Positions 1-6,233 of a DNA stretch of 6,579 bases are shown piece by piece. The first letter of the stretch is position 1; each line of letters starts with the position of its first letter. The notes under the pieces are model-generated. The model was not told the DNA's origin and made no database searches. It worked only from the letters and a program-made list of their open reading frames with translations. This stretch comes from Bryobacterales bacterium. Its GTDB lineage: Bacteria > Acidobacteriota > Terriglobia > Bryobacterales > Bryobacteraceae. Location: assembly GCA_025353235.1 (NCBI GenBank), contig JANXQZ010001157.1:1-6579 (forward strand), written 5' to 3'. The translations under genes and the position numbers were made by a program.

Positions 1-1881
1 GACGAGACGATCCTGGTGGTAGCCAACCTATCCCGTTTCCCGCAAGCCGCAGTCTTGAATCTCACCAAATTCAAGGGATTGACTCCTGTCGAGATTTTCG
101 GGCGGGCACCTTTCCCAGTCATCGATGAAGGCGGCGAGTACCGGCTTACCCTCGGTGCGTACAACTTTTATTGGTTCGCATTGGAAGCGCGCCCGGTAGC
201 GACGGAGTCGGTGATCGAAGCGCCCAATGTCCGCCAAGCTCCCGTGATCGAAGTCGATCGTTTTGCGTCCGTTTTCACGGCAAGAACGCTCGACTCTTTG
301 GCCAAGCTTTTGCCGCCTTTCTTAAAAAATCGGCGCTGGTTCCTGGGCAAAGGGCGCCCGATTATCGACGTTGAAATTATCGACTCCATTCCTGTCATCG
401 GGACGGCCGGACACATCGTTTTGGCGGAAGTTCGCTACGCGGACGGCGAGCCCGAAGTCTACACTCTACCCGCCGCAATCGCCAGCGGCGATGAAATCCA
501 TCGGGTCGAGAACCTCTTGGGGCAAGCAGCTCTGATCCAGGTGAAATCGGAACACGGCGACGGCGTGCTCTACGGGGCCATCTGGAACCCGGCCTTCTGC
601 GACGCATTGCTCACCGCCATCGGCAAGCGGAAGCGGCTGCGCGGCACTGCGGGAGAGATTTGCGGGTCCCACACGCGAGCGTTTCGGAAGGTTTGGGGGC
701 CTGACCACCCAAGGCTGGAAGCGTATCCGGGAAAAGTGGAGCAGAGCAACACCTCCATCGTTTACGGGGATCGGTTTATTTTGAAGCTGTTTCGCCGCTT
801 GGAGCCGGGCCTAAATCCCGAACTCGAAATGACTGAATTTCTCACGGCGCAGGGTTTTCAGCACATTCCCCAGTTCGCCGGATCCCTGGAATATAAACGC
901 TCTGACGGCCAATCGGTCAGCTTGGCTTTGCTGCAGGGATTCGTCGCCAATCAGGGCGACGCGTGGCAGTACACGATCGATTCTCTAAGCCGGTTCTTCG
1001 AGCAGGCGCTGGCACAACGGGACGACTCCCGCTCCCGCCAGCATGCCGAGAGCGCGTTTGCGCTGCTGAAAGATCGCTTGCCCGATGAGGCTCGGGATCT
1101 GATCGGACCCTACACGGAATCGGCGAGGCTGCTGGGTCAGCGAACGGCGGAAATGCATCTGGCGCTGGCCAGCCGACCTGAAAACGCATCGTTCGCGCCT
1201 GAACCTTTTACCGATCACTACCGCCTGGGCCTGTATCACGGGATGATGGGAAAGATCACGCGGACCATGGAGTTGTTAAACCGTCGACTGCCCGGCTTGC
1301 CGCATGAGGTCCAGGAGGATGCCAGGCGCGTGCTGAATGCATCCGACGCGATCGCTGCGGCGGTTCGTCCGCTCCGGGACCGCCGCTTGGATGCCATGCG
1401 GATCCGCTTGCATGGCGACCTGCATCTCGGTCAGGTGCTGTACACCGGGAAAGACTTCGTCTTCATCGATTTTGAGGGTGAGCTGACGCGGTCGTTAGGG
1501 GAACGGCGCATCAAGCGCTCGCCCTTGCGCGACGTGGCGGGCATGCTGCGGTCATTCCAGTACGCTTCGGATACAGTGCTATTCGGACGCGTGCCCGGCG
1601 TGTCTGCGCGTCCTGAATCGAGACCCTCCCTCGAGACGTGGGCCGGTTTCTGGTATGGATGGGTGTCGGCGCTGTTCCTGAAGAGCTACCTGGATACCGT
1701 GAAATCGGCGGAACTCCTGCCGCATGCGGAAGAGGATCTGCGCGCGCTGCTCTCGGCGTACATGATTGAACGCGCGCTCGACCAACTCAACTATGAGCTG
1801 AACGACAGGCCGGATCAGGTGATCGTTCCGCTGCGCGGGATCTTGAGTGGGATCCCTGGGTTGGTTCCTACCGGCGGTTAA
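1..1881 (+). CDS. treS: Trehalose synthase–maltokinase fusion (TreS–Mak/Pep2), 3' part; 5' end lies outside the window
   Basis: The reading frame is open from base 1, so the GTG at 16 is an internal valine and the gene enters from the left. Counting residues from base 1, residues 1-62 match the C-terminal beta-domain of TreS (VVANLSRF near the start, NFYWFALE at 55-62). Residues from about 85 to the end match the TreS-fused maltokinase family. Visible motifs are KNRRWFLGKG (109-118) in the N-terminal cap, VEQSNTS (246-252), a probable ATP-binding lysine K262 in ILKLFRR, the acidic E276, GDAWQ (319-323), the catalytic loop HGDLHLGQ (from H471) and the metal-binding DFEGE (490-494). No kinase motif is missing. 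TreS interconverts trehalose and maltose; the kinase phosphorylates maltose with ATP to maltose 1-phosphate, the donor for GlgE in cytoplasmic alpha-glucan synthesis. In related genomes glgE and glgB are often adjacent, but they are not visible here. The stop TAA overlaps the stop of the convergent downstream gene, so there is no room for a dedicated intergenic terminator. Confidence 0.95.
   Translation, partial: DETILVVANLSRFPQAAVLNLTKFKGLTPVEIFGRAPFPVIDEGGEYRLTLGAYNFYWFALEARPVATESVIEAPNVRQAPVIEVDRFASVFTARTLDSLAKLLPPFLKNRRWFLGKGRPIIDVEIIDSIPVIGTAGHIVLAEVRYADGEPEVYTLPAAIASGDEIHRVENLLGQAALIQVKSEHGDGVLYGAIWNPAFCDALLTAIGKRKRLRGTAGEICGSHTRAFRKVWGPDHPRLEAYPGKVEQSNTSIVYGDRFILKLFRRLEPGLNPELEMTEFLTAQGFQHIPQFAGSLEYKRSDGQSVSLALLQGFVANQGDAWQYTIDSLSRFFEQALAQRDDSRSRQHAESAFALLKDRLPDEARDLIGPYTESARLLGQRTAEMHLALASRPENASFAPEPFTDHYRLGLYHGMMGKITRTMELLNRRLPGLPHEVQEDARRVLNASDAIAAAVRPLRDRRLDAMRIRLHGDLHLGQVLYTGKDFVFIDFEGELTRSLGERRIKRSPLRDVAGMLRSFQYASDTVLFGRVPGVSARPESRPSLETWAGFWYGWVSALFLKSYLDTVKSAELLPHAEEDLRALLSAYMIERALDQLNYELNDRPDQVIVPLRGILSGIPGLVPTGG
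1878..1881. other. Convergent stop-codon overlap (TTAA)
   Basis: The plus-strand TAA (1879-1881) and the minus-strand TAA (1880-1878) share the palindrome TTAA. The treS–maltokinase gene and the TPR lipoprotein gene thus meet tail to tail with no intergenic DNA, and any terminator must lie inside coding sequence. No hairpin with a T-run was seen on either side. Confidence 0.9.
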
Positions 1882-3644
1882 AAGCGGTCTGGCAGGTCGC
1901 CCGAGAGCTTGATGAACAGCTCGTTCATTTGCGAAGAATGCAGAATGGCCCCGCGGAGGGCGAGGAAACGGGGGAAGGCGAGCGTGGTGAAGATTGTGTC
2001 GGGGGACGGAAACAGCAGCGGAAATAGTTCGACCAGCGGTTTGGCTTTAGCAGGCTGCCCTGATTCGGAATAAGCCCAAGCCAAGCTGGTCCGCACCTCG
2101 CCGTCATTGGCGGGAGGCGTCTCGCTATACGCCTTTTCAAGGGGCGTCACTGCTGCGGCAAATTGACGCGCGAGCACCAGTGCCATTCCGTTCATCAGCG
2201 GGAAGGCTGAGGCAGTAGGAGCGCGTGCCACTAGAAATTGGCAGATCGCGGCGATGTTGCGCACGTTCGGAGCAGTGGCTAAGGTTGCTGCCTGCCTGGC
2301 AAAGGCGGTGGCACCCGGCCGGTCGCCTGTCTGAAGATGCCAGATGGCCAACTGCGAGGCGACGAGCGCGGCCGAATCCCCCCGTTCCGTCGCGAGCAGC
2401 TTTTCCAGCCGCACAAGGGCCTGCTTGCGCCTTCCAGAGGTAAATTCCCATTGGCCACGCGCGAATTCGAGAGAGTCCTGGGGCGCAGCCTTGTGCGCGA
2501 TCACGTAGAGCTGGAACACTCTGTCGGCGCCTGCTATATCTCCGGTCATGAGGTGCGCCTGAGCGGCCTTAAGCAGTTCACGGCCTGCACTCGCGGCGGG
2601 GTTCTTCTGATGGGCCTCCCGGAAGTAGCGCTCTGCCGCCGCAAAGTCGCCAAACAGAAAATGGACTTCGCCGAGTGAGTCGCTTGGATTCCAGTCGGCA
2701 GGTCCCATCACTTCACGGTATTTCAGCAGAGTCTTGCGGGCGTTGTCTAAGTCATGATCGTAGGCGTAGGCGTAACCGAGCAGGTTTAGCGCAGTTCCAT
2801 TTTGCGGTTCCAGGCGGGTTAGCGCTTGATAGTCCTGAATCGTTTCCTTGTATTTGCGTTCGACGGTATGGAACTGAGCCAGCAGGTTCAAGGCCTGAGT
2901 ATTCGCTGGCGTCTGGCGGACCAGAGATGTGAGGGCAGCCTCGCGGCCCGCAAGGTTGTCGGTAGCCGTGGCGGAGAGATATTCAAGCTGAGCTCGATCA
3001 AGCGGATTCTTCGCGGATACTGCACCCGTTGAGGCGGCTTGCGTGGCCTGGGCGCGATCGCCCAAGCCGAGCAGGATTTCTGCAAGCGCAATAGACGCTG
3101 CCGAAAACTTTGGGTCTTGACCTACGGCTGCTTGCAAGAGCCGACTTCTTGCCAGCGGGTCGGTTAGGCCGAGCGCCTCGCCGTAGGACTGGAGAGCGGC
3201 CTGATCTTGCGTGCAGAATGGATGGGCGGCGCCATTGAGCTCCTTTGCGACACCGTCCAGGAGCGGAAGAATTCCTTCGGCGGCAGGACCCTCTCGAACA
3301 ATCGTCCGCACGGTGGCACGTGAGGCGGGATCTTCCAGAGTGGCGTGCACGGAAAGTTTGTCCCGAGTTAAGGCAAAGTAGCCCTGCAAAACTTGGTTGG
3401 CTTGGGAATTCGGCACGGAGCGGATCGAGTCTCCCGCAAACATGGCCAAGTGAGGTGCGCCGTTGAGATCGTATTGAAGAACAGCGGAACTGACATTGGC
3501 CGCCCAGTCCAACGTGGACTTAGGCGTTTGGTTCTCGAACGGCAGCAGCAGGATGCGTTGCTCTTGTTGGCTCTGGCGGCGCGAGCAGGATAGCGACAGC
3601 AATAGTGACACGACTGCCGCGCCGAACAGGCTCCTGCTACGCAA
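1878..3644 (-). CDS. TPR-repeat lipoprotein-like exported protein with a TolB/CsgG-like N-terminal region
   Basis: The protein has 588 residues. Residues 1-20 (RSRS, a hydrophobic AAVVSLLLSLS, then C20) look like a lipoprotein signal peptide. The lipobox is imperfect, with serine at -3, so lipidation is likely but not certain. Residues 30-137 (starting RILLLPFENQT) resemble the N-terminal domain found before TPR arrays in TolB/FlgO/CsgG-like and adenylate-cyclase-associated proteins; this is a weak, pattern-level match. Residues about 145-540 are helical repeats of TPR type, clearest at 247-281, 283-315, 322-352 and 355-388. The start is TTG at 3644-3642; it is chosen because it gives a complete signal peptide and no upstream ATG fits. 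Its Shine-Dalgarno is poor: AGGG lies about 12 bases upstream, at the end of the preceding gene, which is 14 bases away. Translation probably depends on that gene. The function is unknown; a cell-envelope scaffolding or assembly role is inferred from the TPRs and signal peptide. Confidence 0.85.
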   Translation of the reverse strand: MRSRSLFGAAVVSLLLSLSCSRRQSQQEQRILLLPFENQTPKSTLDWAANVSSAVLQYDLNGAPHLAMFAGDSIRSVPNSQANQVLQGYFALTRDKLSVHATLEDPASRATVRTIVREGPAAEGILPLLDGVAKELNGAAHPFCTQDQAALQSYGEALGLTDPLARSRLLQAAVGQDPKFSAASIALAEILLGLGDRAQATQAASTGAVSAKNPLDRAQLEYLSATATDNLAGREAALTSLVRQTPANTQALNLLAQFHTVERKYKETIQDYQALTRLEPQNGTALNLLGYAYAYDHDLDNARKTLLKYREVMGPADWNPSDSLGEVHFLFGDFAAAERYFREAHQKNPAASAGRELLKAAQAHLMTGDIAGADRVFQLYVIAHKAAPQDSLEFARGQWEFTSGRRKQALVRLEKLLATERGDSAALVASQLAIWHLQTGDRPGATAFARQAATLATAPNVRNIAAICQFLVARAPTASAFPLMNGMALVLARQFAAAVTPLEKAYSETPPANDGEVRTSLAWAYSESGQPAKAKPLVELFPLLFPSPDTIFTTLAFPRFLALRGAILHSSQMNELFIKLSGDLPDRF

Positions 3645-3658
3645 AGCGGCGGAGCGCC

Positions 3659-4468
3659 CTAAAGGACGCGCTGCTCCAACGCCAAGAGCTGCTTGTATTC
3701 CGGGTTGTCCTTGAGAATCGAGAACTCCGGATCTTCCTGAAATTTCTTACGTTCTTTGAAGCCTTCTTCAAGAGCCTTGCGCATGTACAAGAGGGCACGT
3801 TCAGCTGAGCCAGCCTTGGCGTACATCTTCGACATATAGAAGTGGTACTTGGCGCGCTCTTCGACGCTACGCTCCTGCAGGAGGACTCCATGGGTGCCTC
3901 GATGTTCGAAAACTTCGGGATCCAGTTCCAGCGCCGTCTGGAAGGCCTCAGCGGCGGACTTATAGTCCTTGCGAGCGAAGTAGCCGGTGCCGAGATTGCT
4001 ATAAATCGAAGCTGACTTAGGTGTTAGGCGCAGTGCTTTCTTGTAGTAGTTGATAGCTCGCCGATAATTTTTCCGGGAATACTCGACGGTGCCTAGATTG
4101 TTGATGGCCTCCGCATATTCCGGGTTCACCTTGAGCGACAACTGGTAGTATTTCTTGGCGTCGGCAAGGTCCTGCATTTGATGGTAGGCGATCCCTGTCT
4201 TGTTCAACAGAATAGACGAATTGGGTCCGCCCTCTTTGTAGACTTCCACGGCCTCGCGGAACATTTTCTTTGCCATGAAGATGTCGCCTCGAATCTCGGG
4301 GGAGACGAAGTTCGGCGGCGTCTGCACCGGCGTCGCGGTTGGAGTGGATACATCCCGAAACCCCGACACAACAGGCGAGGTTGGGGGCAGTTGACCCGCC
4401 ATCGTGGCGACGGCGGCGAATTGGAGCGTGAATGAGATCACGGCCAGCATACTGGACTTGGAAACCAT
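3659..4468 (-). CDS. Secreted/periplasmic TPR-repeat protein
   Basis: The protein has 269 residues. Residues 1-25 form a signal peptide (basic start, hydrophobic core LAVISFTLQFAAVAT, probable cleavage near MAG/Q at 25/26). A Pro/Thr/Val-rich linker follows (27-55). Canonical TPR units lie at about 86-119, 120-153 and 154-187, with the usual NLG.....F/Y..A...Y..AL.L.P pattern (for example NNLGTVEYSRKNYRRAINYY). A less regular repeat follows at 205-236. The tail, EDPEFSILKDNPEYKQLL (245-262), is common at the end of TPR arrays. The ATG at 4468-4466 has a strong Shine-Dalgarno, AGGGAGG, five bases upstream. It is the first gene of a two-gene unit with the TPR lipoprotein downstream (14-base gap, same strand). 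TPRs mediate protein–protein contacts; no catalytic motif is seen. The partner and pathway are unknown; such proteins are frequent in Acidobacteriota. Confidence 0.9.
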   Translation of the reverse strand: MVSKSSMLAVISFTLQFAAVATMAGQLPPTSPVVSGFRDVSTPTATPVQTPPNFVSPEIRGDIFMAKKMFREAVEVYKEGGPNSSILLNKTGIAYHQMQDLADAKKYYQLSLKVNPEYAEAINNLGTVEYSRKNYRRAINYYKKALRLTPKSASIYSNLGTGYFARKDYKSAAEAFQTALELDPEVFEHRGTHGVLLQERSVEERAKYHFYMSKMYAKAGSAERALLYMRKALEEGFKERKKFQEDPEFSILKDNPEYKQLLALEQRVL

Positions 4469-4473
4469 ATCGG

Positions 4474-4480
4474 CCTCCCT
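4474..4480 (-). promoter_or_regulatory. Strong ribosome binding site (AGGGAGG) for the secreted TPR gene
   Basis: On the minus strand AGGGAGG sits five bases before the ATG at 4468-4466. This supports that start over any internal ATG (for example Met7). The rest of the divergent intergenic region (4469-4614) shows no convincing -35/-10 pair on either strand. Confidence 0.8.
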
Positions 4481-4601
4481 TGCTATCGTCTACTGTAACG
4501 CAATTCTGTATACGACGTGGAGCGCTTCTTTATCACATCTTTTCGGCTATCCTGGTTGGCAGGTCATCTCACGCTAAGACGCTGAACAAGATTCAACCCC
4601 T

Positions 4602-4605
4602 GGAG
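4602..4605 (+). promoter_or_regulatory. Ribosome binding site (GGAG) of the DUF2442 gene
   Basis: GGAG lies nine bases before the ATG at 4615. An in-frame TAA at 4606-4608 excludes any longer N-terminus, so the pair GGAG/ATG fixes the start of this small gene. Confidence 0.65.
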
Positions 4606-4614
4606 TAATTGTTT

Positions 4615-4877
4615 ATGGCACGTTTGGAAAAAGCATGCGCTCTGTCTGGCTATCGCCTCGCGGTGCAATTTGAGGATGGAGTTTCTGGGACTATCGAACT
4701 TGAGGCGGACCTGTGGGGCCCGTATTCGAGCCACTCAAGGATGAATCGCTATTCAATCAAGTAAGCGTCGATGAGTTTGGTGCGCCTTGCTGGCCTAACG
4801 GAGCCGACCTCGCTCCGGATGCGATCTACGCCGAACTTCTACTTCGCCACACCGGCGACGCAAGTCAATTGCGCTAA
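4615..4877 (+). pseudogene. DUF2442-family small protein gene, split by a -1 frame change at GGGGCCC
   Basis: From ATG 4615 the frame reads MARLEKACALSGYRLAVQFE and continues to ELEADLWG, then ends early at TAA 4762-4764 (49 residues). From 4719, in the -1 frame, the text reads PVFEPLKDESLFNQVSVDE and on through PCWPNGADLAPDAIYAEL, to TAA 4875-4877. Joined after LWG, the product is 87 residues and matches the DUF2442 pattern end to end: GYRL..F.DG near the start, then PVFEPL.D..LF..V.VDE, then WPNGADL.PD..Y. The family is small and uncharacterised; members are often encoded beside DUF4160 in toxin–antitoxin-like pairs, but no DUF4160 gene is visible here. The simplest reading is loss of one base between GGGG and CCC (mutation or sequencing error). 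A programmed -1 shift is formally possible because the site fits X XXY YYZ. The 3' end overlaps by 39 bases the tail of the opposite-strand gene. Confidence 0.85.
4716..4722 (+). other. Frame-change point with -1 slippery heptamer pattern (G GGC CCG)
   Basis: In the zero frame of the DUF2442 gene the codons are TGG GGC CCG. Slipping back one base gives GGG CCC and continues with GTA TTC, exactly restoring the family sequence WGPVFEP. A Shine-Dalgarno-like GAGG (4702-4705) lies ten bases upstream, a spacing like that which stimulates dnaX -1 frameshifting in E. coli. A weak hairpin (4740-4758; GAT-GAAT/ATTC-ATC with one bulged A) lies 17 bases downstream, farther than usual. G/C heptamers slip poorly, so recoding is less likely than a one-base deletion. 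Confidence 0.3.
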
Positions 4878-5469
4878 ATAACCCTTCTGGAAAATCGGCG
4901 GAGCCCCGTTCATATCCAGCAGGAACCTTGCGCTGAGCGGGCTGCCGCTGGCTATGGTCACGACGTGCTGATCCCGGCCGGTCCGGTTATACCACTCCAG
5001 CCTGTACCCGCCACCCTCGGGCTGATCCGATCCGCCTGGCCGAGCAGCCTGAAGATCGCCCAGAACCCATCTTGCGTGGACCCCGCCCGATCCCTGATCC
5101 ACGAACAGCTTGGCATTGCTGGCAAAGCTTGCTCCACCAGATACTAGCGCACTCGCATCGTAGAACTTCCAAAGCGCGCTTTCCAGCTTTTGAAAATAGG
5201 ATTGGTTCTTCAGCAACTGCTGCACCTTATGATCTACTTCGATCCCGTGTCGGCCGACTTTTGTCCTGAGTGAAGTTCTGCGCCATTTGGTGATTATCTT
5301 GCGCGATTTGCAAGTCGAAAGGTCCATCATTGTTCCAAGTTCCTACTAACACCCCAGAATTCGGGGGGATTTCACCTCGGATTGCCAGTCTCACCGTGCG
5401 AGCCCACGGCAAGCTCACCGTGAACCCAAAGCGTGACCGGTATTGCCTGAACGTTGGATCCGCTTGCAT
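4839..5469 (-). pseudogene. Unrecognised protein gene, apparently split by a one-base insertion in an A-run
   Basis: I do not recognise the family. Two minus-strand frames each look coding over only part of their length. The first (from ATG 5469) reads sensibly through IPPNSGVLVGTWNNDGPFDL to NFTQDK, then degrades into Arg/Ser-rich text and stops at 5227. The second is stop-interrupted and shadow-like before about 5260, then reads VGRHGIEVDHKVQQLLKNQ, a middle section LESALWKFYDASALVSGG, and on to a stop at 4839. They join cleanly (DK–VGRHGIE) if one A is removed from the AAAA run at 5262-5259, giving about 209 residues. The C-terminal part is rich in Gly/Ser with beta-like segments (YRLEWYNRTG, VVTIASGSPL); no catalytic motif is evident. 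The N-terminal 98 bases overlap the end of the Ig-like gene upstream, so the true start is uncertain; the segment could be a broken continuation of that gene. An alternative simple call is the single ORF 5330-4839 (163 residues). Confidence 0.5.
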
Positions 5470-6178
5470 AGGTGATGGTTCCGCGGTGCAGCCCAGGCGT
5501 AAGCCCTAAGGCGTCAATATGCGCAACCCGAATGAAAACTCCTGGTGAGGCACCGGGAGTAAGATCCATTACATATTCCGTAAGCCAAGGCAGGCCATTG
5601 GAGGTGGCGGTTGTAGCCATCAGGCCGGGCGGATAACTCCCACCGGCATCTACAAGGCTAAATACCGTTGAGGATGTCTGTCCCGTGTTCGGCAAGCTGA
5701 CATTGATCGAGGCCGGAGCAACACTGAGAATTGGTGGACCTCCCACCGTCAGCGTTACCGGAACCGTGAGGGGCCGGTCGGACCCGAGCGTGATCGTAAC
5801 CGCGCCCGCGTATGTGCCGGCCGCCAAGGCTTGCACCTCCAGTCCGAACGAGACGTAGATAAACGCGTAATATCCGGGAAAGCCAGTGATGCCGTGAGTC
5901 GCCTGGGGCATGCCAACGTGAAGCCACGGTCCTCCACTTACGGTGGACGCCGAAACGATAAGGCTGCTTGGGCTGGCGCTGGTCACCAAAAGGTTCGGAT
6001 ACCCCTGGGCAAATTGCAAATTCGATGCAGGAATAGAGAAATGGAGTGAACACGGCATTACCTCCGTCGTGGCTCCACGGGCGCCAATCCCTCTGGTTGG
6101 GCAACGCGGGAGCCCAACATGTCCATGTTGGCCCCAGATAAGGGCACTCATCGTAAAGAGCAAGATGATCGTTCGCAT
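5372..6178 (-). CDS. Exported protein with two Ig/BACON-like beta-sandwich repeats
   Basis: The protein has 268 residues. Residues 1-16 are a signal peptide (MRTIILLFTMSALIWG, probable cleavage before Q17). Two repeats of about 100 residues follow. The first (about 44-146) ends AAGTYAGAVTITLGSDRPLTVPVTLTV; the second (about 148-252) contains LSVAPASINVSL, LPWLTEY and the ending GLHRGTITYASG...IPVTLWV. The pattern PWL..., then a GTY.G.ITI...turn and a closing VPVTLTV strand, is that of BACON/bacterial Ig-like domains in secreted proteins of Acidobacteriota and Bacteroidota, which usually act in carbohydrate or surface binding; binding here is inference. The ATG at 6178-6176 has GAGG seven bases upstream and overlaps a TAA in the preceding frame (TAATG), suggesting translational coupling. 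After the second repeat only 16 residues remain before the TGA at 5374-5372; the protein may originally have been longer and continued into the next reading frame. Confidence 0.75.
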   Translation of the reverse strand: MRTIILLFTMSALIWGQHGHVGLPRCPTRGIGARGATTEVMPCSLHFSIPASNLQFAQGYPNLLVTSASPSSLIVSASTVSGGPWLHVGMPQATHGITGFPGYYAFIYVSFGLEVQALAAGTYAGAVTITLGSDRPLTVPVTLTVGGPPILSVAPASINVSLPNTGQTSSTVFSLVDAGGSYPPGLMATTATSNGLPWLTEYVMDLTPGASPGVFIRVAHIDALGLTPGLHRGTITYASGSNVQAIPVTLWVHGELAVGSHGETGNPR

Positions 6179-6189
6179 TACAATACCTC
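6176..6189 (-). promoter_or_regulatory. GAGG ribosome binding site plus TAATG stop–start junction
   Basis: On the minus strand GAGG (6189-6186) is followed by seven bases and the ATG at 6178-6176. A TAA at 6180-6178 in the zero frame of the upstream coding text shares its last base with that ATG. This is the usual signature of a coupled operon. The coupling only applies if the upstream gene really ends in this frame, which needs the frame change described for that gene. Confidence 0.55.
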
Positions 6190-6233
6190 AATCGGTTTCT
6201 GTCGCACTTGATTCACGATGTGCAGCCCCAGCG

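Noticed and set aside
1..18. GTG at 16 as the start of the treS–maltokinase gene
   Set aside because: The frame is open to base 1, and the preceding codons (DETIL) continue the TreS C-terminal beta-strand; the gene clearly extends to the left.
2137..2451. Minus-strand alternative frame of 104 codons within the TPR lipoprotein gene
   Set aside because: The main frame is continuous TPR-like sequence across this stretch, so no frameshift is needed and this frame is incidental.
2225..2678. Plus-strand open frames of 72-113 codons inside the TPR lipoprotein gene
   Set aside because: These are shadows of the 588-residue gene on the other strand; they are Arg/Pro-rich with no RBS and no family pattern.
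4481..4560. Possible -10 elements (TATACA, TACAGT on the minus strand; TATCCT on the plus strand)
   Set aside because: None has an acceptable -35 at 16-18 bases; AT-rich hexamers are expected by chance in the only AT-richer intergenic region.
4844..4858. Possible terminator hairpin (TCGCC/GGCGA, five-base loop) near the convergent gene ends
   Set aside because: The stem is only five pairs with no following T-run, and it lies inside coding sequence of both genes.
5390..5422. CACGGTGAG direct repeat with 24-base offset as a possible tandem duplication
   Set aside because: Only nine bases are shared and the rest of the 24-base units differ; the offset is a multiple of three and cannot explain the frame change.
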